Position numbers and translations under genes: made by a program. From Petunia secreta (lineage: Eukaryota > Streptophyta > Magnoliopsida > Solanales > Solanaceae), in contig JARKIP010000064.1 in the NCBI GenBank assembly GCA_029990175.1, forward strand, positions 11,798,001-11,862,000: a stretch of DNA of 64,000 nt, read 5' to 3'. This document shows, one piece after another, positions 57,068-64,000 of this stretch (position 1 is the stretch's first letter; each line of letters starts with the position of its first letter). Under the pieces are notes generated by a model, which was not told the origin of the DNA, did not search any database, and saw nothing but the letters and a program-made list of their open reading frames with translations.

Positions 57068-59640
57068 ATGATTGTTGGTGGTGAACTTGTCAATATCCCT
57101 GAACGATTGAGTGTAATTGTTCCTCCTGATTTTAACATGGAGGGTTTACCTCATGCAAGTGGTTTGGGTCAAGAAAAGCATCTAGCCATGGCTAAAACTG
57201 TCGAGACGGTAGTGGTTGATGATGAGGATGTTACCATGAAAGATGTTGGTAACGATGACTTTCTTTCAGATGATCTTGAAATTGAACCTTACCATGTTTT
57301 CCCTTCCAAGAACGATCTCTTGAAGGACTTTGTCATGCAGCTTCAGACCGAGTCAGATATTAGGAAGAAGGGAAACATCCCCGTCAAGGACACGCCAAGT
57401 TTTATTACTCAGACGAACATCCACTTAGTTCGGTCTGATTATAATTGGGGGCCCGAGGTCAGAGTTGGAATTCCTGCCCCCGACAGCCGAGTATGTGATA
57501 GAGTCGAGGGGCGTTCTTTCGTTTTACCTACCCCTTTATGATAGATTTTTCTCTTCCTATCCCCGAGATGTTGGACACATTTTGTCGCACCTATCAAGTA
57601 TGCATAGCCCAAATCGGCCCTGAGATATGGAGGCATGTCCAATGCCTCGAGTTTTCGAGTAAGTTAGCCAGGATCACCTTCACTCTCGATCATCTTTTGT
57701 ACCTCTTCTACCCCTCTCTTCACAAGGACGGAATTGTCCAGCTCAACAAACGAGGCTCGTACTCGCTAATTACGAAGAGTGGGAACATCGAGGACCGTGG
57801 ATAGAACGACCGCTTTTTTCTCCTGCCTACTGACCTTTTGCCCTCGAAACCTGATTTCCCCGAACGATGGAATCGAGCACATGAGTATTTTTCTCCTTCT
57901 TTATTTTCGATCTTGCTTCGATCCTTCCTTGCTTAACTCTTCCTTTCTGGGTTTTAGCCAAGTTAGTCCCAATTGTTCGCCCGAAGGATTTTACCCAATG
58001 GGTCCAAGCTATTATTGATGCCAAACCTAGATCAGAAAGATCATGGATGGTTTTGGCTGCTTTGGACGAGAATCGATGGGTATGCAAACGGCATGGTGAC
58101 TTGTTCTTAACCAACTTTTTATTCTGTATGTTTTCCTCGAGCTACCTTGTCTCAGTGGGTTATCGTCTTTCTTTGTTGTAGGTCTCCCAAAGAGGACGAT
58201 CACCGCGCCTAAGGAGAAAAAATGAAAGAAAAATAAAAAGGATAATAAGGAAGAAGCCCCCGATGCTGGAGATTCTTTAAGTGCCCTTCGAGGTTTGATT
58301 GGAAACCTTTCGAATGGGAAGGGAGAAAAAGGAAATGAGGGAGAAGAAAGAGGGACAGTCCCCGAGGGGTCACCCAACCTTGGGGCTAAGACAGGTTGAA
58401 TGTTTGCTCCTTTGACTTTATTCTTCCTTTCCCTTCGTTTTTCCACCAATCATTCTTTTTCTTTTTTCTTCCAATTTTGAAAATGAAGGAATTGTCTTCG
58501 GGGACCCTGGAGGTAAAATAGGCCAGATTAGAGCATGTATCTTTCCCCGAGCTTAATCCTGCCGATGAGATGAAGAAGGGTCAGGAGAAGGCTGTGGTTT
58601 CCCCTACTCGTGAGCCTGAGCCGGTTTAGGTTGCTGATAAAGGCAAAGAGGTAGCTCAGCCTTCATCTGCAGTAGAAATATGGACGATGCCCAACCATCT
58701 CGAGTAGGAGAAAAGACTCCTGGAGCTGCTTCCGAGCCCGCTCCCGACGCAGCTTCTTGGAGAAAATTTTGTTATATTGAAATCCCCTTCGATCTTTGTC
58801 TCCTAGATGGTGATATCCAGGTCCCAATTAGTCTTCGTGGAGTTTTGGGTCCTTTGGAACGTGATCGCCTTGGGGGATCCCATATTTCCGATTTGATGGC
58901 TGATGCTGCTCAGCACGCTATTCATGTATGTTTTCTTCCTCTCAAATTTTCCTTCGTAATGTTACACTAATTCCATCAGGGCTGCTGTGATCGAGTGCCG
59001 TCGAGATAAAAATCTCAGGCAATTGAAGGCAGGATAGAGGCGAGAGCGGGCAGGTCTCGAAGCTCAAATGAGAGGCCTTGAGAAAGAATTGTTGAGCACA
59101 AGGCTCGAGCTCGATAAAGCCAAAAATGCTACTAACAAATCCGATCTCGAGATGATCAAGGCCCTTGAGGCTAAGTCTGTAACTGAAGAGAGGATGGCTC
59201 ACTTGAAGGAGCTCTGTGATGCCGAGCTGAAGAGAGTGAAAATCGAGGCCTAGTCAGTTATTAATGAACGTGCCAAGAAATTCCATGCTGACTTGAAGCA
59301 GAAGATGCTCAAGATGAATGAGAAGGCCGGAGAGGCAGCTGGCCAAGGAAAAAGAATGGCTTGAAAACGAGGATAAGGTTTTGAAGAGCAGAGTTGATTC
59401 TTTCTCCTCGAGGCGTGGAGTAAGGAGGACCGAGGCCAAAGTCGATAAGAATTGGGTCGTTATTAAGACAAGGCTAAAGACTCTGAAGGAGTTTCGTGGC
59501 GGGGTTAACCTTGATGCGTAGATCACTAAGGCAAAGAGCAATACTACCATGGCTCAAAAGTTAATGGAAAGTCTTCTTTCGAGCAGCGGGAGCTCAGATG
59601 ACGAGGAAGATGATTCCGAGGCTGAGGTTAGGGTAGCATT
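57068..59640 (+). pseudogene. Transposase_28-type (putative gypsy type transposon) protein, antisense ORF of element C
   Basis: The first exon opens MIVGGELVNIPERLSVIV. Conserved features follow: YPFMIDFSLPIPEMLDTFCR with YQVCIAQIGPEIWRH (57530-57640), NDRFFFLPTDLLPSKPDFPE with RWNRAHEYF (57800-57880), DFTQWVQAIIDAKPRSERSW (57985), then after further introns a long charged coiled-coil region (about 59040-59400) and an acidic tail (SSDDEEDDSEAE near 59600). I assign it to the family annotated as Transposase_28 from the PF-F-LP and WNRA-type motifs. It is broken by a frameshift near 57505-57520, by TAG for Trp at 57803 and by stops later on (for example 59250). Despite the family name, no transposase activity is established; it is an accessory ORF of Tat-lineage elements. 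Confidence 0.7.
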
Positions 59641-60229
59641 TTTACCTTTTGTTTTCGTTTTTGTTAAGGCCTTCGGGCCACTTTTTTTGTAAATACTCTG
59701 ACTTTTAGAGCCTTTTTTATAAATGAAATTTCTCTTTTTAGAGCACTGAATTTTCTTGCAAGGCTTTTAGTACTTTTCTTAGTTCGAGCTAGCTTAGGAC
59801 GACGTCTCGCCCTCGAGCCGGAGGCTTAACTTACAACTGGCTGTTTATACCAAATGACGATAAAAAGATGTTGAATCAAAGCTTATTTCATTGATAAGGT
59901 GCAGTTGCGAGCCTTTATTACAATAAATGCCTGGCCATAACAAGACTTAGGCATAAAGGCTAGAAGATCAAAATATGAACTATTGAGCGAGTTTTCAAGG
60001 GTAGCCCTCGGTAAGGTGATTGCTCGTTCTCGGAGGGTCTCTCCCGATGAAGTTCCCGGATATTGAGTCTTCGTTTATTTGAAAAAATTTCATTCTAAAC
60101 GGTCGATCAATTTGGCACGTCCCCATTCGTCCCTTCTCCCCCCTCCCCTAGTGCTCAAGTACATGGTGCAGGGCTTGATTACTAGGTCTCATTTTCTTTA
60201 GAGAAAACAGATGAGGGGTCTTGTCAAGT
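59641..60229. other. Junction region between antisense ORF and protease of element C
   Basis: No conserved domain on either strand. Reverse transcriptase and integrase would be expected here on the minus strand in a full element and are absent. Confidence 0.5.
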
Positions 60230-60696
60230 TGACCATATTATTTGCTTGGCCCGATCGGGGCGACTGTACTTTTCATTGCAATCGAATAACATTCTCGCGC
60301 TATTCGTTGCTCTCCTCAGATGGCCCTTATTCCCCATGGGGTTGGGAACTTGATTACCAGATGTAGGGTTGATGGTACGACTTCTATTTCGTGGATCCAA
60401 GGTCTTCCCAAAATGACATTATAGGCCATGTCCTCGGCCAACACTTGAAAGGTGGTTTTCTTGTCTACTCCTTCTACAGTTGTTGTGAGGGTTATTTCTC
60501 CCAAAGTCTTCTCGATAGAATTGTTGAACCCTATTAATATGGTTGTCTTTGGGACGACAAGGTCCTTCAACCACGTCTTCTTGATCGCTCTATAGTTGAT
60601 GATGTTTACCGAGCTGCCATGATCAACTAGGGCTCGTTTGACATTGCAGTCGTTGATCCTAAGCGTGATCACTAGTGCGTCGTGTTGGGGAAACAT
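60230..60696 (-). pseudogene. Retropepsin-like aspartic protease of element C
   Basis: The ORF from 60696 reads through RALVDHGSSVNIINYRA (active-site triad as D-H-G-S; D-T-G or D-N-G is usual in plant elements) and ends with VILGRPWIHEIEVVPSTLHL and KFPTPWGIRAI, the typical C-terminal flap and Gly-Arg-Pro-Trp block of Tat/Athila-type proteases. A stop falls at 60316; similarity (GEQRIARECYSIA) continues to about 60250 in the same frame. Nothing resembling reverse transcriptase follows. It would cleave the gag-pol polyprotein in a functional element. Confidence 0.82.
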
Positions 60697-60890
60697 TATC
60701 CCATCACAATCTCTTTGCTAAATATTATTTCTTTTCTTGATCCGCCAACTCTTATTCTATTCTCCGCAGTATTTGATGATTTTGCAATTTTCTTTGCAGC
60801 AGTAAAGTTTATCCTATTCACCTCGGAACCTCCAGTGATGACATTCACTACCCTTTTTGGTGATTGCGTTCGAGGTAGTTGCTCATCTCT

Positions 60891-62502
60891 TCAGTTCTTT
60901 GAGTAGTTATGTTTTCCCTTATTAGTCAGATACTCAGGTAGCACTCCCTTCTTGAGTAGATGGGCCACCTTGAGACGTAGTGCTTTGCAATCATCGGTTG
61001 TGTTCCTATAATCCATGTGAAATTCACAGTGTTGAGTTTGATCTCTCTTGTTCGGGGGCGTTCTCATGTCCTTAGGCAACCTCACACCTTGATCGGTCAT
61101 TCCCTTGATCGCATTCACCAACTCAGTGGTCAATATGCTAAAATTGTACTCAGAATGGGCCCGAGGATTTTTTATTGGAGACGAGCTAGATTTTCTCCAA
61201 CCGTTGGCTCACATGTTGATGCTCCTCGAGGGTTTGGCTTATCTGTTGCTTTTGAGCCCCGTTGTATGGTTTATAATGATTTTTTGAGTTCCCTTGTGGC
61301 GCGTCGGCGCGTCGAGAAGTCTCAGATCGACCTCGGTAGGAATGGTTCCGACCTATCATTCTCCACTCTGCTTCTTCGATCCTGATCTTCGTCGTGGCCC
61401 GATCATGTAATTCATCCCAAGTGCGAGCTTGCCGTTACTGGAGCTCTTTCTTTAATTCAACCTCGGCCTCGGAATTACTCATATTGAGATTCTTTTCAAA
61501 GGCCATGACTGCCAAACTGTCATCCATTTTTAGCAGATCCATTCTCTCGGCCTGAAAGCATTGAAGGAAGTCCTTTATTGGCTCTAGGTACCCTTGTTTT
61601 ACGTTGAAGATATCCTCTCTTCTCTTGAGTATATTCTGGGCTCCAGTGTGAGCCTTGATGAACATGTCCGCCAGCTCGTCGAAACTGGAGATGGACTCGG
61701 AGGGGAGGAGCATGTACCAACGCAGTGCTCCTTTTTCCAAGGTATTGGCGAATTTCTTTAAGAACATGGATTCCTTCTCGATTGGGATCAAATCATTACT
61801 TTTGACCATGGCCATATACTCGATTATATGGTCGACTGGGTCCTTTGTTCCATCGTACTTCTTTAAAATCTGTAGCTTGAAATATATAGGGACGGGCGCT
61901 GGAGCAGCTTCGGGTTTGAAGGGTAATTGACGGCATTTCTCAATATCTAGCACTCGTTGAGGTTTCCAAACCCCTGACACATTTTCGAGCCGTTTTTCCA
62001 TGCTGGCCTCGAAATCTTTCTTCCATTTCTCAAAGTAGGACGCGACGCTTATTTGAGATATTGTGGGGGCTGTAGTCCCAGAGCCCCTAGATGTGACTCC
62101 ATATAGGAAACCTCTCATGGTGGCGCCTATGGGAACAGCATTGGAATTTCCTCCGTTAAGCATCACGAAGGGTGCGTCGCCGGGGTTGGAGGAGATCCTT
62201 CCATTCCCAGTGAGAGCTTGCAAGGAGTTCCGAAATTGTTCATTAAATTGAGCTTGCACTACTGCTTGAGCGGCTGCTTGTTCTTGCATCTGTTGCAATG
62301 AGTTCACCATAAATAGTTGGAATGGATCACCAGAGCTTGAGGATGTTGGATCGGCTAAAACTGCTCCTACGGGAGGTATTGGGTCGATCGGGGGAGTGGA
62401 TCCATTTGGTGGTGTTAATCCTACCAACGGAGTAGAGTTATTTGTTGGAATGGGGGCTAATAGGCGGTGTCGAGCTAGTTGGAGGGATTGGGACCCCTCC
62501 AT
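60891..62502 (-). pseudogene. Gag polyprotein of element C
   Basis: An intact stretch of 355 codons (62502-61435) has a Pro/Thr-rich start, a Gln-rich helix, and the retrotransposon gag domain: YFKLQILKKYDGTKDPVDHI, FANTLEKGALRWYMLLPSES, FDELADMFIKAHTGAQN, and YLEPIKDFLQCFQAER. A stop near 61435 interrupts it. The remainder follows in pieces, including the C-terminal HCEFHMDYRNTTDDCKALRL block (60891-61133), a CxxH...DC arrangement typical of Tat-type gag. Gag forms the particle that packages element RNA. Its start is about 125 bp inside the primer site. Confidence 0.88.
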
Positions 62503-62625
62503 TGGTTTCAGTGGCTCCTATTGTTTGGTCAGGTATTTGGATAGAAACATAGTTATCGACGATGTCGGTCATTTTTTAAGCGAAGATCGAAGCTGCAGAC
62601 TTTGGAACAAACATTATTACCAAAT

Positions 62626-62643
62626 CCCCAACAGACGGCGCCA
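62626..62643 (-). other. Primer binding site of element C, tRNA-Asp type
   Basis: The minus strand reads TGGCGCCGTCTGTTGGGG, 3 nt from the LTR end. TGGCGCCGT is the start of the tRNA-Asp-complementary site known from many Tat and Athila elements; the later bases deviate somewhat. Confidence 0.7.
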
Positions 62644-62646
62644 ATT

Positions 62647-63215
62647 TGTATTGGCCTAAATCGAGGTAGGACAACAAATCGAATTTTTTTTGGGGTTGAT
62701 TGATAATTTATTTGTATCAAAGTCGTACTCGAGCTAAGATCGAATTTGAGCGGAACAAGAGCTTAGAAGAATAAACGAGACAGAAAGTAAACGAGACAAA
62801 GCTTGAGAATATAAATTGAATATCGTATTTCTGGATTCCCTTGTTGGTTACAAACGAATCCTATTTATAATTGATGAAAAGAATAACGTTATAGCCATAT
62901 AATAACTATGCTTTTATGGTCTTATTCCACATTTGATCGTGTTTGGCTCACGATTTTCTTCTTAAATGCCAGAGTAATGGTCGATGGTTACAAAGACCAG
63001 GCCTCGTTTGGCGAGGTGTTATACTTGCTCGGGGACCATGTAGTTGTGGTGATCTTTCCGAACTTGGTGCTTAGGACTCGTTTTTTTTCATTCCCCGAGA
63101 TAGCTTTCCGATGCGGACAGTCAAGTCGCTTCCCCTTATGGGTTCGCCTTAGGAGGTAGGCCCCATATCAGGTCTCGTGCCCTTGCTCGAGGCCGTGATG
63201 ATTTTTATTCCAATA
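62647..63215 (-). repeat. 5' LTR of element C
   Basis: It starts TGTATTGGCCTAAATCGAGG and ends near TTCCAATA. It differs from the left LTR by scattered substitutions (for example GATCGTGTTTGG against GATCCTGTTTGG), so the insertion is older than element B. Confidence 0.82.
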
Positions 63216-63307
63216 TAAAGTCTAAAGTAATTTTAGATAATCTTTCTGAAGCTGTGTACATAAACATTAAAAGTTATATGATAATATGAATCAGAGATTG
63301 GGGATTC

Positions 63308-63433
63308 ATGGTTGTTCAAGTGATAGGCATGCATCCTAATTTTTCACCTTGTTGGTGCGGTTCGAATCTCATGCCTCCTTCCCATTCCCCTTCCCTATCC
63401 ACTATGTGATACAGTACCCAAAAAAAAAAAAAC
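63308..63433 (+). mobile_element. Probable tRNA-derived SINE
   Basis: A possible A box (TGGTTGTTCAAGTGATAGG) and a good B box (GGTTCGAATCTC near 63358) are spaced as in a polymerase III promoter. They are followed by a CT-rich body and a 13-base poly(A) run (63420-63432). The length of about 125 bp fits plant SINEs. No target duplication was established. Confidence 0.5.
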
Positions 63434-64000
63434 AGTAATTAGGCAGCTGAAAGCCTGAGACACCTTAATTTTAAAAAAGTCCTCCCGTTGCTGCTTTGAT
63501 TGCATCAGGACATATCGGAAAGAAATTATAAAATTATAGTGAGACATGCCCTTGCTAGGATTTTCATCGGGTTTGGGAGATAGAAGAATTTTCTTACTAT
63601 ATCTATCCATAATCATAAGATAATTATTGCTACATGCTTACTATTGATAGATAGCCTCACATGGATATTGTCATTTGGAATATCCTCATCAATTATTGCT
63701 CCAAAAGTACCCTTGAGAGCTCCCTCAACCGGCTCCCACCCAATGAGTAAAAGAAAGTGTGGAAAAGAATAAAACAGAAAATAGGAACTAGCTAAGATAA
63801 TTATAGTTAATTTCATATGAAGAAACTTGTTTTTATATAATTTTTAATTTGTAGAATATATACTAGCTGAAACTCGTATTTTTTCCAATGACGCCAGAAA
63901 TGCTCATATTCAAGAGTCATGCCATTTCTTACCAAAAAGTTATCTAGCCATGACAACATAGAGGTTTGTCCTCCATCTAATATTGTCGGCACTTAGTCCT
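63434..64000. other. Intergenic DNA, no gene recognised
   Basis: Two minus-strand ORFs of about 70 codons (63395-63616, 63613-63816) have no recognisable features. Confidence 0.5.

Larger units (their letters stand above)
51521..63215 (-). mobile_element. Tat-like Ty3-gypsy element (element C), lacking RT and integrase, with a nested solo LTR
   Basis: Direct LTRs at 51521-52091 and 62647-63215 share TGTRTTGGCCTAAATCGAGG and much of their length. The minus strand has a primer site of tRNA-Asp type beside the right LTR and a polypurine tract beside the left LTR. Internal order on the minus strand is gag, protease, then an antisense Transposase_28-type gene next to the 3' LTR. Reverse transcriptase, RNase H and integrase are absent. 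Without the 4.6-kb solo LTR the element is about 7.1 kb. Possible target duplications are AAAAG (51516-51520) and TAAAG (63216-63220), one mismatch. Confidence 0.82.

Overview
The window is repeat-dominated nuclear DNA of a flowering plant, most probably a member of the Solanaceae. The evidence is giant Ogre/Tat-type Ty3-gypsy retrotransposons primed by tRNA-Arg, a DUF7745-type open reading frame as known from Solanaceae, AT-rich intergenic DNA, and spliced genes with plant-type introns. Only one intact host gene is recognisable: a three-exon HD-Zip class I homeobox-leucine zipper transcription factor (44934-46352, minus strand). Almost everything else that can be identified is a mobile element, and many are nested.

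Layout. 1-7280: the 5' part of an Ogre/Tat-like element on the minus strand (4.7-kb LTR, tRNA-Arg primer site, leader with a duplicated block, intact 437-codon DUF7745 ORF); it runs off the left edge. 7281-7814 plus 20257-20552: two halves of one LINE reverse-transcriptase pseudogene, split by a complete 12.4-kb LTR element (7815-20256) with a 5-bp target duplication ACACT. That element has no gag-pol and carries three tandem-repeat arrays next to its 3' LTR. A 1.1-kb Mutator-like element sits inside its 5' LTR. About 21.3-30.87 kb: a Helitron with a spliced RepHel gene broken only by three in-frame stop codons, abutting a second, non-autonomous Helitron (to 32654). 33774-35481: a second Mutator-like element with a LINE-RTE tail inside it. 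38.0-40.3 kb: unrecognised repetitive-looking DNA with two short ORFs. 40288-41888: a deletion derivative of a Tat-like LTR element. 41980-42808: a probable hAT-type MITE. 44.9-46.4 kb: the HD-Zip gene. 49.95-50.77 kb: another LINE fragment (zinc knuckle plus RNase H). 51521-63215: a Tat-like element on the minus strand with gag and protease remains, no reverse transcriptase or integrase, and an antisense Transposase_28-type ORF. Nested in it is a 4.6-kb solo LTR (52287-56896) of the same family as the element at the left edge. 63308-63433: a probable SINE.

How the parts relate. Insertion order can be read directly. The LINE is older than the 12.4-kb element that splits it, and that element is older than the Mutator-like insertion in one of its LTRs. 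The Tat-like element is older than the solo LTR inside it. The two large retrotransposon families (4.6-4.7-kb LTRs and 2.6-kb LTRs) share primer site, terminal motifs and part of the leader, so the gag-pol-less element may depend on proteins from relatives.

No single new system is proven. The best leads are the DUF7745 ORF as first ORF of an Ogre-like element, the antisense Transposase_28 gene with its own TATA-like promoter, the satellite-like arrays in the 3' untranslated region, the pair of Mutator-like elements with gene-like interiors, and the back-to-back Helitron ends. All family assignments were made by eye from the sequence without a database search.
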